NCBI GenBank assembly: GCA_020744425.1
Contig: JAGMUV010000006.1
Location: 1,116,001-1,180,000, forward strand
Length of the DNA: 64,000 bases
From: Dactylonectria macrodidyma
Taxonomy: Eukaryota > Ascomycota > Sordariomycetes > Hypocreales > Nectriaceae
Direction of reading: 5' to 3'
Shown here: positions 12,216 to 24,050 of the stretch, piece after piece
Numbering within the stretch: position 1 is the stretch's first letter
Layout of the letters: every line of letters begins with the position of its first letter
Translations under genes and position numbers: made by a program
Notes under the pieces: generated by a model
What the model saw: only the letters and a program-made list of their open reading frames with translations
What the model was told of the DNA's origin: nothing
The model's database searches: none

Positions 12216-12480
12216 GATGACTACTACTACTACTCCGACATACCCGCCTCCGGAGGATCCAACTCCCTACATGGCATCGCTCACATCCGCTCCGTCACCG
12301 TACCTCTACCCGGAACAACTGGGAATGCTTCCACTCCCCGAGTCTCCGCTCCCCTCGAACTCGGCTCTTCCCCGACATCGACACACGGCATCGTTGTCAT
12401 CGGGTCCTCATCCAGCGTCTCCGCTGGCGCAGGCTCACTTGATGCAGAACCCCGACAACAACCGACGACGAGCCACCTGA
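12216..12480 (+). other. Possible alternative last exon of the Zn2Cys6 regulator
   Basis: Downstream of the TAG at 12148 the same frame, after a second stop (TGA at 12199), stays open for 87 codons with Pro/Ser/Tyr/Leu-rich content like the tail of the upstream protein (for example PSPYLYPEQLGMLPLPESP). An intron 12141-12215 (75 nt, GTGGAT..CAG, branch-like TTGAC about 12 nt before the acceptor) would join codon GT|G in frame and remove both stops, adding about 88 residues. The donor GTGGAT is weak, so this may be an alternative splice form or only untranslated sequence. Confidence 0.4.
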
Positions 12481-15279
12481 GTCACCCATCGATTTCGATT
12501 CTTCCGCCCATCGCTTCCAGTCATTTGATTGTCGATTGTTTTCGAATTTGTTTTGAACCCCGCCCGCTGCTTTTTCGATCGACACAGACGCCATGTATAC
12601 CACACTCCTTCCACGCTCGCTACCACCGGGGCGCAACTACCATCATGGTAATTGCCCCCACGACGCTCGTTTCCACGATAAACACACTCCTTACTACGAC
12701 ACCCTCCAAACCATCCTCCTCAGACGGGCGACGTCTGTGTAAAACAATATTTCACGCTCCTTACGAATAGCCTCGAAGGATGATACACACTCCTTGGAAA
12801 TACGATACCCGATAGACACTCCTTTTACGATATTACGACTTCATCGGCATAGATTCACTCCTTTATGGAATCCGACACCGGCTAGGAAAGCACCGTGTCC
12901 CAACTGCATAGCGACTGTTGTTTGTGTTTTTAAACGCCATAAAAAGCTTGGCGTTGATGGGAGTTTTGGGAAGCATTTGAATTGGCGCTTTGCTTTATGT
13001 TTATGTTTTTGATTTATGAGTATTTGCACAAGAGATGTTTGGAACCGCAATGGCCCCTCAGGATGGCCGCAACAGCAAATGGAAAGTATGGGACAGAATC
13101 ATGTTTTGGATATGCATTTTTGTTTTGATTTAACTTGCCGAGGAATGAACGGGCAATATGTACGTTTGCAAGGAAGGAACAGCGCAAGATAGAATGTTTG
13201 GTGCGCACTGAACTCTCGACTCGCGGGTTGACTTGACGTCAGCTCGTTGTTGGGAAGATTGTGCCTGGAGATTAATGATAATCGACGGGATGCGCAAACT
13301 TGAGATGGTTTCGATTTACCTCTAGTGATCATGTTGTAGTATTCCCGTGTTTCTTGGTCCGATGCCCCTGCCCCTTGCAGCCACTATGGTGCCGTAGTGG
13401 TTGGTGGTGGCTTGGTGCCGGGTTGCTTCGCCCCTTCGGTGCGAGATGAGGACTTCGTATTCGCTTATGGGGTCCAGACTGGTCCCATAGATAAGTTGAC
13501 GATTCAGTGACAATATGCGCAGCGCATAGTGACAGTATGAAGGACGCTATCGTCAAAGCATGATAATTAGGACATGGATGGAATGGGTGTCGTGGAGTTC
13601 GGGAGTCTAGGAGGGGCCGAGCAGGTGAGGCGGGTGAGGCTCAGGGCAGATTGTACATAGTAAACTCATAGGTGTGGTGGTGGCGCTTGGCAACAGGGTG
13701 TACGTAGTATAGTACGTAGTATAGTACGTGATCGATATAAGTCGCACCAGTCGTTGGTTTTAGAGGACTCTGGCCTTTCTCTTGAGATTGTCACTCGCGG
13801 GACGTAATTGCGGTGTTGAGTTTTACGATGGTGCGCTGCCCATACCGTGGTCGAAACAACCACCTGCGTCATCCATTAATAGGTTCAAGCTGACATTCAG
13901 TAGTCGCTTACTCGATACGAATTCCGACATATCCATGTATACGGGCACTCCTTTACATAGCCTATAGCCCTATGTAATGATACACTCATTGATCGACAGC
14001 CCCTGGTTCGACATGGACACATCTGTGCTGATGGAGAACAAGCCTTTGTTCCCCGATGCCGTAATGCTGCTACTATAGCAAGAGAGCAATGGGACCCAAA
14101 ATGGAACAAGTCACTCTGACTTGCCGTGAGCTAGGCTTGAGTATTCTGGCCAATGAGATTGGCATATTCGATTCGCTGCTAGCTTTGTCCATGGTAATGC
14201 GACAACCTCAATCAACAAGGATACGCCCTCCAGGCGCGAGGGGGGAATAGAAGAGAGATGTGCGATTAGGGGGTCTACCGACCCGTGTGCGAGATATTCG
14301 TTTGGGGAAGCATGCGTATGGGGGTATTCTGGAGAATCTTGAGGGGCCTTGGTCGTTCCAACAAGGCCGTTACGCGGATGGCAGAAGAGAGGATAGACAT
14401 CACAAGAGTAGGCATTTTCACGGGCTTGGCAGACAACTGTTGCGAGCTTCGAATAGTCGTGGCAACGACCTTCGTGATTGCTTATTGGCCAAGCTCCATG
14501 AGACGACCATGGGTCGAGCCCCCTAACCTTGCACCTTCTCTTCAACCTCAACAATACGCTTGAAGTAGATGGATGTCATTCCTGACACAAATCGGTTGTG
14601 GCTACGTCACTCAACTCAGGTTCAAAGCAGCAAGTAAATAGCTTGATACTCATTTTCGTACTGGACTTAGGGGAGCACACTCGCGTGCTCATGAACTCTT
14701 TCCCCAGAAGAGCTATGCAAACCCGCTACTCTTCAGAGCATCCCGATGACCTTGGACAGTAGCCGTTGTTAATAAGCTCATGCAACAGGAATGAGAAAAC
14801 CGAACAAGACTTGAAACAAAGAACGGGTGCAGTTCGTCAGGTTGGTTTGATTGGTATCACTATCCCTTATTCCCCTTCCCTACCCAGTGAGTATTGGCCC
14901 CGATTTCCCGGGAAACAAAATACTTTCCCCATCTAGAAAACCCAAGAAACGACGACGCGGCACGGTACATAGGGGTGTGGAATGAATCCCTGTAGTGCTT
15001 CTGCTGCCGATGCTATTCAACTCCGTGGCGCCAATGCGTAAAAAGAAAAAAAAGACTGTGACATGTGTCGTGTGTATGGTGTGTGTTCGACCGACTCCTT
15101 CCCCTCAACTCCAATTGTCGTGATTTGCTAATGATGCTTCCCCCAGGGCTCCGTCTCGCTAATGTGTCATACCTCATCCTGGACTGGTTCTTAAACATGC
15201 CGATGCCAGCGCGATTGTCCCAGACTGGTGGATGAACCCTGTCAAAGGGATTTGTGATCAGATGATTTGATCAAACGAT
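12481..15279. other. Intergenic interval between convergent genes
   Basis: It holds the 3' regions of the plus-strand regulator and the minus-strand SPRY gene. The frames at 14111-14554 (minus) and 14260-14563 (plus) overlap each other, have no domain and look like chance. A 12-bp tandem repeat lies at 13700-13729. No RNA gene was seen. Confidence 0.5.
13700..13729. repeat. 12-bp tandem repeat (GTACGTAGTATA), about 2.5 units
   Basis: Two full units and a partial unit head to tail. The sequence is close to palindromic (GTAC, TACGTA), so it can also form a small hairpin. Confidence 0.85.
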
Positions 15280-17007
15280 TTAGTACGATCCGCTCCCACT
15301 GCTTCCAGATTCGGTAGATGTATCCGTCTGGTTTGACTCTGCACTATCACTCCGACTTCGACCAGCACCTTGGCGAATTGCATCGCTATAGCTGGGGACA
15401 GGTGGATTTCGTTGGTTTGGGCTCTGGTGCGTAGCAAGAATGGTAGCTGATGAGTTGCCTCGACTACGGCCTAGGACTCGAATAAGAGGAGTGTTCTCCT
15501 CGCTGTCGGTGCTATATCGCCGACCGTCCTCATTGTCCGAGTGATTCGGGCTCTGGTACTCGGGAGGGGGGTTTGTCGCATCTTCAAGTTGTAGGTGCAA
15601 AGGGTTGTGGGTGTGTTGCTGAGTGCTGGTGAGGTTGCTAGCTTCACCGCTTTCCTCAGAAGGCACGAAGCGTGCTAACGAGATATCGGTTGGGCTTCTG
15701 ACTGGTCCAGGGCTTGTTGGAGGCAGGATGCGAAAGTTGCCGCTGCGCGATCGGCCGTGCTGGGGATTCAGGTTGCTGTTGCTGTTGCTAGTGTTCGCCG
15801 TGTTTGCGGGGTTGCGGGTATGATAGGACCCAGCGGTGATGGAGTGGCTATGGCCCCGGCCTTGGGGATACGTATATCCTCCATCCTTGGTACCAGTTTC
15901 CAGTAGAATGCTACCCTGCTCTGAGCCATATGGCGGCGGAGGAGCCAAGCTGCCAGTGACTGGAGCCAACCCCCACTTCTTGACATTGGCCTCAATGAAG
16001 ACAAACCCGGCTTGACCGAAGTTGACGTGAATTACCGCAGGGCCGTTGGCGCCGATGGCTGGAAAGAAATTTTGGGCTTTGAGGCCGTGGACTACCTCGT
16101 CAAGTTTCTTGCCGTTGCGAGTGAAGAAGATGGCACCGGTGCGAGGTCGATAACCAACGCCAACGACGTCGCCTTGAACTAGTGGCGGCCCGTACGGGGT
16201 CCCGTTGAATGGCTGGTTGTAGCGACGACAACCGGTAGATTGGTACGCAGCGGAGTACTTGTGATAACCTGGTATCATGTGTTAGCAGGCCACGGTGACA
16301 GGATGACGAGGTGCTACGGAATCTCACCAGGTAACCGGAAGAGAGGATAAGGCTTGGTGGCCATGCCGATGCTCAGCAGAGTGTTTTCGGGCTTGTCATA
16401 GATCTTGGCTTCCCAGTAATAGACGTCGTTTTGTTTGGGGACGGGAAGGTTGCTCATGACAGTGCATTCAGAATCGAAGAACTCAATTTCGGTTCGGGCC
16501 TCGACGAAGCAGTTTGCGATCTCCAGCTCAGGTTCGAACTCCCAGGCGGAGACGCCTTTCTCCTGGATGGCGAGATATTGTGATAGCGAGATGTCCGTCG
16601 GCAACGACTCGGCGGGATTCGCGGTGACGTAGGCTAAGTGGACGAGTCGTGTCAGCAAACAGAAGCCAAGAAGTACGCACCGTGGGGCGGGCGATAAGCA
16701 TAGGAAGGGGACGAAATAGTTTGTCGAGGAGAGAAGAGAATAGCATACCCTTTGCTCGAAGATATTCCTGACGAGACATTTCGTCCATAGTCTCGAGAGC
16801 CTCGGCCTCGTCGCGGGCGAAGGCTTGCTCATCATCGTACTCGCCGGGGCGACCGAGGCGGTCGAGGATGATGCGGCCGGTGTTTGCGCAGCCTGATACC
16901 CAAAATATGAAGATGACGAGGGCGATGAGAATGATGGAACCAAAAGATGAGACGAGGCCGATGATAACGCCGGTGAAGGCTGATGAGGGGTCGGAGTTGA
17001 GCCCCAT
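15280..17007 (-). CDS. Ear1/Ssh4-like SPRY-domain membrane adaptor for Rsp5-type ubiquitin ligase
   Basis: Three exons on the minus strand (17007-16749, 16633-16328, 16268-15280) give 517 residues. The introns carry GTATGC..TAG and GTGAGA..CAG ends and the joins keep frame (1554 nt in all). Residues about 14-38 form one membrane segment (rich in Ile/Leu/Val, ending FWVSG). Residues about 100-280 form a SPRY domain (motifs VYYWEAKIYDKPENTLLSIG, DVVGVGYRPRTGAIFFTRNG, FFPAIGANG). The C-terminal region is disordered and Ser-rich, with PPxY motifs at about residues 299-302 (PPPY) and 423-426 (PPEY). In yeast, Ear1 and Ssh4 use PPxY motifs to recruit the Rsp5 ligase to endosomal or vacuolar cargo, and this order of TM, SPRY and PY motifs matches them. 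I infer the same role in endosomal sorting of transporters. The start at 17007 is the first ATG of the membrane-segment exon. Confidence 0.9.
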
Positions 17008-20000
17008 GATGGCAGATGGATGGTGTTGTGATTTGAAGAAGGGAGGGCGAGCGAGTCGCGAGTTGGGGCGAGTTGCGTTCTCGTCTGGTATCGGCCGGGT
17101 CGGTCGGGCACGGAGGATGGCGACAGAAGACAGGCGATAGACGACGACAAGGCGTTAGACGACGGGACAGGCGACAAAAGCAGAGGCGGACGGGCCGTCA
17201 CCGCCGCGACAGAAGCATTCGGGAGGACTCAATCGCGGGGCGAAAAGGACGGATCGAAGAAGCCGGAGGGGAGGGCGCGGACAATCAAGCAACGAGGGCG
17301 ATAGGGAGCGAAGTACGATGAAGCGAAGCGTGCGATTGAGAGGGAAGGATGATGGGGAGAACAGATGGGGGGAAGGGGAGCGATTGTGGCAAGGGTGGTT
17401 GGTACTCAAGGTACAGTGGGTTTAGAGTGTCCTGTACGGTAGGTTGGTACAGTAGGTTTGGTGTACTGTACAGTGGGAGGTGGGAGCGGTACTCTGGTGG
17501 AGTAAGGTACCCCCTACTGGCCGAGTGGTTCTGGAGGAGCCTTCCGGGAATCCAGGTTCTTTATGCCCTGCCTGGCCTGGGTTGGAGGATGGAGAGGAGG
17601 AGGCTCACGGTTAGGCGTCCTGGGCTCAAGCGTCTTGGCTTCTTGGCTTGGTCCGTCTTGACCCACGCAATATCGCCACTCCGGGGGATGCAGACAGTCA
17701 ACGCCGTGGCTTGATGCTGACTCGGGGTCGGGAAAAGGAAAGGGAAAAGGGAAGAAGGTGAAGGAAAAAAAAAGAATGGATGGTGGGAAGTCAACCACAA
17801 TGCAAAGCCCATTAATCGTCTTCGGGTACCTTAACTGTGTTATGCGGCGTTGCGGCAAGATCAGACAGAGTTCAGACACCACCATACGACAAGAAGCTGG
17901 TCTGCCTGGGAGTGGCTCAGCGGTCCCTTTTAGTTGCTGATGCAGCGGAGTTTCACACCTGTAGCACCCCCGTTCCTGCCTACCAGCTTGCGGGTTGTGG
18001 GCGATTCCAGCCTTTCTAGGGGCCCAGCCCAGTGGGTTCGCAGTGGGTTTCCTTCACCACACGTACGTACGTTTTACTTGGCTGCCACGGAACAAGTACA
18101 ACTGCGAGGTACGTAAACTCTACTGGGCTACCTGGAGCGCTTCCGGCGTGCCTGAAGACCCCCTTTCCGCTTGAGGGTTCTTTGGAGTCTCGAGTGAGGC
18201 TCCAGGACTCGACGGAACCAGCGGGATGCTCGTAGGTGGGGAGGTGGAGGAATACCTTCGTCATATTGGTGGCGCGTTAGTGTCTCGCACTTCCCGTTAG
18301 ACGTCTGGCTAATGCGCCAGCGGGGAACTGGAGGTACCTGTTAGGAGCAGATCGCCCTGCCTGCGATGCCACTGCGACGCGCCAAGTCACGGCGACTGAT
18401 GCCAGTGCCAGTGCCAACCCGGCGCTCGAAATCTACGAAGTACTTCCTACCTACGTCCCGGCCTCATCGCCCCATCGTCATTCACTGCCATCATTGCGCC
18501 CAGGATGTTCACCCACAGACAGATCCCATCATGGATCACCCCTGGCGTCTCCATGACTAAGCCACTTCCTTTCAGCTCCGTGCTGGGAATCGTGCCAGGG
18601 GGTGACGACGGCTCTTGGCGGAGTGACGTAGGCGCTGACCCGAGAAAAACCTGACCTGAACTCTGGATGTCTCAGTGCCATTCCGGCCGTCAAAATGCGC
18701 ATTCAATCAATTGAGCATTCTGCATACGCCGCTCTCCCTCCTAAAACGAATCCCTCCCTTTTCTATATTAGACGCCAGACACGTTGGAGCAAACCCCAAG
18801 CTTGCCCATCTCACTTTGAACCGGTTGCATAAACGCTGCTGGGGGGCATGGCGGCTACCTGCACTGGCTGAAGCGCCGTGTGTTTCATGGCTGATGACGG
18901 GTCTTCCACAGGTTTTCTCTGTGGCTGCCATTGCATTATCCACCGCGGCCGCTAAATAAAAACCAGCGCCTGCCCAGTGACAACAAAGCCTTGCCCCGGA
19001 TTTAGAGTATCTTAGCTGCGCGATTGATAACTTATTAATGATCTGCCAGACACGGCTGTGTGCATGGCTGCTTTTTCTCGTCGGGCCTGGGCGCTTGCAT
19101 CCTTTCTTTCGCGTCTCAGGTCACAGGATTTTGCTTCCAGTGGCTGCCCTTTGTTGAGTCATGCTGACATTACCTACCATATGCTCGTTGAGACAAGCAT
19201 AACCGCTCGTTACCGACATGTGTCGAAAGCGGAAATTTCACGTGAGACATGGGCGTCGTATCTCGTACCAAGTACACCACGGGATGGTTGCATTTGACAC
19301 AGGTTGCGCCTCACGGAAGTCGGCATGTGACCATGAGTTGCCCCGGAGAGTTGCAGCAGAGAATCCGACGCAGTGCAACCCGCCGCCAGCCTGAGCTATC
19401 TATCGAGCATGACGTTGCAAGGGAATGCCACTTGTTTGTCTATGGGTGCCTAGATAGAATGAGTAGATGGGAACCCATATTGTCGGCTAGCAGTTCGCTA
19501 TTTTTGACGTCTCAAAAAGCTAGGGACTGTAGCAATTTGTAGATGGCATAATGATCAAATTCTTCTCACCTGTCACTTTGGTCGCGTGCAACTCTGGGCT
19601 CGTGCTCTCCGTTGAGACAAACCACTAGCGGATGAACTTCGCTGGCGACGAGATATGAGACAAGCATGCCCCCTTCCATCCCCGCATCCTCTAGCGTCAA
19701 ATCTTTGAGCCCTTGTTCAAAGTCCGCATTGGGACCAGGGAGACGTCGCTCAACCCCTTTGTTGACAGTTGTCCCGCATGCAGGAATATGTCCCTTGTCT
19801 GGATCGCCTATGACTTTGCAACCCCTTGTCTAGCCGCATCCGCGCGCTTGTTGAAGTCACTGTCTGCGGGTCTAATAACATGGTGTGGAAGGCAGCATGG
19901 GCCCAGAAACCTAAATGAGACCGAGAAGTAAGCATCGTAGTGACAACTGTGTTCATTGCGTATAGTGAATTGTGCATTGTGCTGACTATTTCGTATTCTA

Positions 20001-20169
20001 CAAGTAACTTGACAACCGTGACATGACCGTTCGACCCTCATGATAGCATCATTTCCAGCCGGCAAGAAAAGACAAAAGTAGCAAAGTGCTAAACAACCAA
20101 ATTTCCATGCCAAAACCCATTTATCTCTCGAGTATTTCCTTTCACCATTGTGTCAACTCGGTCCACCGT
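17008..20169. other. Intergenic interval
   Basis: The first 400 bp are the purine-rich (plus strand) leader of the divergent SPRY gene. From 17400 to 17520 a short motif around GGTACAGT/GTACAGTGGG recurs imperfectly. The rest, 17.6-20.1 kb, has only short frames without domains. I see no RNA gene. Confidence 0.5.
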
Positions 20170-21366
20170 CTAGTCAACCTCTTCTTCTTCCTGTCGTCCA
20201 CGACGATAACCGGCCCGTCGCGCCCTTCTCTCCTCCCGGTTCCGCTCCCTCTCGCGCTCCAGCTCCCGCAGTTCAGGCATCGGGTGGTGGTAGCTCTTCG
20301 TGCCCAGATCGCTGCCGGTGTTGCTTGTCAACTGGCTGCCGCTGACACTCGTATAGCCCTCTAGCAAGCTCTCACTCTGTGACTGGTCGGTCCGCTGGTA
20401 GCTAAAGTCTCTTCGTGAAGGACGGTTAGCCTCCCGCACACGTCGCGCCTCAGATCGCTGGCGCTGGGCCTCTCGTTGGAGTTCCCGCTCCTCTCGTCGG
20501 TCGGCGACGGAGTATACCTTTCGAATTCCAGGACCGTTGTTCTTCTTGGTAGGGGTGGCAGTAGGGGTTGTTGTGGGCGTCTTCTGGCGATCCGATAGGA
20601 GGCTTGATGATACATTTGACTCAGTGCCGGCATTGGTCGATCCATCCCACTCTGACGCATCACTCTCCTTGTTCAAACCACCAACGCGGGCAGCCTTTTC
20701 GTGGCGGTAGTTGCGCAGTTCCTGCTTGGCCTCATGCTCCGCTTCTTCGTCCATGACGCCGTGATCGCCAACATGCCTCTTGCTGGTTCGCTTTCCACGC
20801 TTCTCACGCTCTTTGTCACGCTTGTCCTGCTTGCGGCGACGCTTCTCACGAGCTGCAATGTCGCTGGCACCTGCAGTGATACCGCTCAGTGCTGTGGCTT
20901 CCGTGACGACAGTCCTGCCATCATCATCGATATCGTCGTGAACGTCCTTGTAGATACTGCCACCACCCAAATTGGTGGAGGCCGTCGCTCCGGAAAGTAG
21001 TGTACCGTTAGGGCCCTTGCGACGCAGCACGGTGGTTTTGTAGTCGTCCCAATCATTCTCCTTGACATGAAATCCGCCGTTCTTGGCCCAGAAGAAGAAC
21101 CAGATGCCCGTAATCACAAAGGCGACTCCAATAAGTGCAAACAGCACAAAGAAACCCACGTTATTGATGTCATGCGGATCTAGCACACCACTGTCCGGGT
21201 CCACAGTGGTTTTGTGCCGGGAGCTGCTGGTGGAGGAATCGCGGACTTCCAGTACCCTATGAGCCTGGGCGATATTTTCCGAAACGGTCGCGAGGACCTC
21301 TACCGAGCGGGGTGCGGGAGGAGAGGATACGATGCTCCTGAGAGTGGTAAAGAGTGTGGGTGCCAT
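20170..21366 (-). CDS. Single-pass membrane protein with long charged cytoplasmic tail, function unknown
   Basis: One exon of 398 codons. I do not recognise the family by name. Residues 1-69 are Ser/Thr-rich and have no clear cleavable signal. Residues about 70-93 are a strong membrane segment (VGFFVLFALIGVAFVITGIW). The positive residues follow it, which suggests the N-terminus is outside or luminal and the tail cytosolic. Residues about 170-198 are a dense basic run (AREKRRRKQDKRDKEREKRG), then come Glu/Arg-rich stretches likely to be coiled coil (around EERELQREAQRQRSEARRV), a Ser/Thr-rich linker, and an Arg/Glu-rich end (EEEEVD). The open frame far exceeds chance and has consistent composition. 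The start at 21366 is the most upstream ATG. An intronless gene of this layout is common among conserved unnamed ascomycete proteins. Confidence 0.8.
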   Translation of the reverse strand: MAPTLFTTLRSIVSSPPAPRSVEVLATVSENIAQAHRVLEVRDSSTSSSRHKTTVDPDSGVLDPHDINNVGFFVLFALIGVAFVITGIWFFFWAKNGGFHVKENDWDDYKTTVLRRKGPNGTLLSGATASTNLGGGSIYKDVHDDIDDDGRTVVTEATALSGITAGASDIAAREKRRRKQDKRDKEREKRGKRTSKRHVGDHGVMDEEAEHEAKQELRNYRHEKAARVGGLNKESDASEWDGSTNAGTESNVSSSLLSDRQKTPTTTPTATPTKKNNGPGIRKVYSVADRREERELQREAQRQRSEARRVREANRPSRRDFSYQRTDQSQSESLLEGYTSVSGSQLTSNTGSDLGTKSYHHPMPELRELERERERNREERRARRAGYRRGRQEEEEVD

Positions 21367-22400
21367 GGTGGGATGTACGGAATGTCGATGTTTCGGTTGG
21401 ATGTAGGAGAGGAGGTATATCGCCTGGGCCCAGAATGCCGGCTGCCCCAGCTAAATACAGAGGAGGGTAAACGCTGATCCTTTGGGCAAATGAGGTTGTG
21501 TTCAACCTTGAGGAAGAAGCAGAACGTAGTCGCTTGGGCGGGGGATTTTTCTGTTCCCCAGTGGCGTTTCGGAGAGAATGGTGAGTTGAAGATGAACTAA
21601 ATCGGGGTAGGAGGGAGAACGAAAAAGAGCCCAAAGTGCTGTGCCCGTTGTTGCGGCCCGGGCGGTTCCCCAGGAAACCGAGGCTTAGGCTCGAGGTACG
21701 TGGCTGGGTTGGGCTGGGGTTTCAATGCCGCAGCTGCGAAAAGCAACACCAAAATTTCACCAAAAAAAATAGGAAAATGAGATATCAGAGATGAGCATCG
21801 AAATGTGCTTTACTGCGCTTTTGTTCGTTTTTCATTGCTGATTTCTCCTTGTCTGGCTCTTTGAAGTTCGTCTGTTGATGGCTACGTACCTGCCCAACCA
21901 CCCACGCCGACAATGTGCATCAAGAAAATGACGTCGCATGTAAACAATCCTATGGCTGGCCAGGCAACGGCTCGCCCTCCGACGCCCCGGCCACGAAGTC
22001 ACGCGCTCTAGCCAATTGCAGCGCCCCAAGACTCTCTGCTTCGCTCACACCTCCCAGCTCCGTGAAGTTCGGGTCCGACGGCCGACTTGCGCCGTGCCTC
22101 CACCAGGTCTCCCGCCGCTCTCGGTCTGTTCCAAGACTTGTCACCTTGAATACGGAGCAGACTTGGCTGGGGCAGAAGGTGCTTGAGGTTGAAACAAAAG
22201 CCCCCGCCACCTACCACATTCTGTGGTCGCCTGCATCTCGGGTGGTGGCATTGGGCTCCAACTTTCTCAGGTTCAATAATTCATGCTCCTTCAACAGGCG
22301 CTGTCGACACACGAACGTATACGCAAGGCTAGCTTTGTCGCGGAAATGTAGCTACTTTGTACTATCGTCATTGTGATGACCAAGTGGAACGCTATAGATA
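21367..22400. other. Intergenic interval
   Basis: Leader of the minus-strand membrane-protein gene, then about 600 bp with no supported gene. The overlapping frames at 21915-22376 (plus) and 21950-22217 (minus) are mutual shadows without domains. Confidence 0.5.
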
Positions 22401-22658
22401 TATCTCTTCGAGTGTGGTAAGGCAATACTTGAACCATAGTGCCCATAGAGGTCCGGGAGATCTGCGGTACGCTGATCGACTTCAAATGCTATATGGTCCC
22501 AGGGAATTTTATGTACTGTGATGCAGATCCTTAAGGGTCGCGACTTATAGCACCATATAAAATAGGTGGAACCTTATGTAACTCGTCTTTCCCACCTTTT
22601 CGTTGGTTTGGATCCCTACTACTAACGTAAGTGTTGCCTTACCACGGTCGACGGGATG
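22401..22658 (+). mobile_element. MITE-like inverted-repeat element, copy 2 (diverged)
   Basis: The unit spans about 22403-22656 (254 bp) and aligns along its length with the element at 745-999 in the same orientation. Shared blocks include CTTATGTACT-like, AAAATAGGTGG and the region before the right end. Its ends still pair (GTGGTAAGGCAA.ACTT on both sides) but with more mismatches than copy 1. The flanking dinucleotides are TA on the left and TG on the right, consistent with an aged TA duplication. Many differences between copies are transitions, and transversions also occur, so both copies are old. It opens the decayed island 22.4-26 kb. Confidence 0.75.
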
Positions 22659-23166
22659 TATGAGATAGTTGCGAATAGAGTGATCTCTGTTATCAGATGG
22701 AGAAACTTCCACCAAATCGCCTTGCTCATGGATTTAATATTTTTCATCTCAAAACGCACTCCGACTCGTACTTTAACTTGCAGTTCATCATCGGCGAGGT
22801 GGAACGCCTACCTACCGAGGCTCTAAAGATTCACGAACAATCTAGCTCGTCCTTAACAGTGCTTACCAGACAGCGCCATGGATGCGATTCCACGGAGTTA
22901 CATTGACCTGGGCGGCAAAGTGAGCCAGCTTTTAGTTTGCTCCCATGGACCTAAGTGGTCATAGTTGAGGGGCTCTACTCAGTGGCGACGCAAGGCACAA
23001 GACCAAGCAATGACCCGGGGCCTACAGTTGTATTGGCTGTCTTGATGATAAAGCATATGCGAAGGAGCTATACAAGAATTTGTCACTAATGATGATGGGA
23101 TAGCCTCCACATTGAGCACAATCTAGATTTCCAAGCAAAGGTACACAATTTCTCAAACCAACGCAT

Positions 23167-24050
23167 CTAAACTTCATGATACTTAGGCGTGGCGAGATCA
23201 AGCATCATACTATACTCATAGTCGATGCTGACATCGTCGTCACTCTCCAGACCACCCCGATACAAGATGGCGAATTTCATCGTGATTCGGTCAAACAAAG
23301 GCCGGATCTGGATACCTCCAGATCCTGCGCTAAAGGCCACGACATCTCTGGCCGACTTCCACTTCACGTGAGAATGCAGTCGTACCTCGGTATCCGCTCC
23401 TTGGAAGTAAATTTCCAAACTGAGCATGGGTTTACCATACGTTCCCGGAATCACTTGGATGGCACGAGGATCGACGTCCCACAACTTGGGATGATTGGAG
23501 CTCAGAATTTCACCCTGTGAGGCGGGGCATGTTAGCTTTCTTGTTCGACATGTTCTGGAAGTAAGGTGTTCTAACCTTACGGGAAAACCACTCGCACGTT
23601 GGTGATCCAGAAGCTGGCCGAATGCCATAGCTCGCCCGAGTGACATGGCCGTCGACGCGAACAGCCGAGGCTGCCAGGCGTGAATCGGCGCTGAATCTCA
23701 GCATACAGCGCTGGGCTGCCCCTCGCGATACTGCCCCTAAGCTGATTGATAGAAGATAAGCGACTGCATCATATGGGGGAGATAGATTTCTTACTTAACA
23801 TGTCGCGCAAAAGTGGCGGCATGGATCTTATGCCCGATCACTTCTGAGACTTGGCTCACTCTCTCTTGGATGGCCCTCTTTGAACGAAATCATTCAAGCC
23901 GAAGCCACCAGCAACCATGACATACTGTTTTCCCGAAGGCGACAACATTAGCACGATAGCAGAATCGAATCGATTAAATCGAGCAGTACCTTCGGTGCTT
24001 TCTGGGTTCGCTCAAGAACCAAACGGATTTGGTCCTCGACCATCTGGGCA
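23167..24050 (-). pseudogene. Remnant of an Hsp70-like (actin-fold ATPase) fungal protein, C-terminal part
   Basis: Minus-strand exons can be traced at 24050(approx.)-23990, 23924-23795, 23741-23576 and 23514-23167, with introns of 65, 53 and 61 nt. Joined, they read as the end of the ATPase domain of the large fungal Hsp70-like family: a helix (VEDQIRLVLERTQKAPK), the phosphate-binding motif YVMVAGGFGLND, then ...GHKIHAATFARHVN, LGAVSRGAAQRC, and the CEWFSRKGEIL segment followed by a beta-rich tail. The family assignment rests on these motifs. Decay is visible: the exon 23924-23795 is 130 nt and shifts frame near 23875-23885 (the reading passes from DFVQR to AIQERVSQ only with a two-base correction). 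Nothing upstream of about 24050 continues the N-terminal half, where stops accumulate. The splice junctions are my inference. An alternative is a functional short protein from the 3' exons only, which I think less likely. Confidence 0.6.

Noticed and set aside
22697..22906. 69-codon frame next to MITE copy 2
   Set aside because: Short, no domain, and lies in decayed DNA; no splice partner found.
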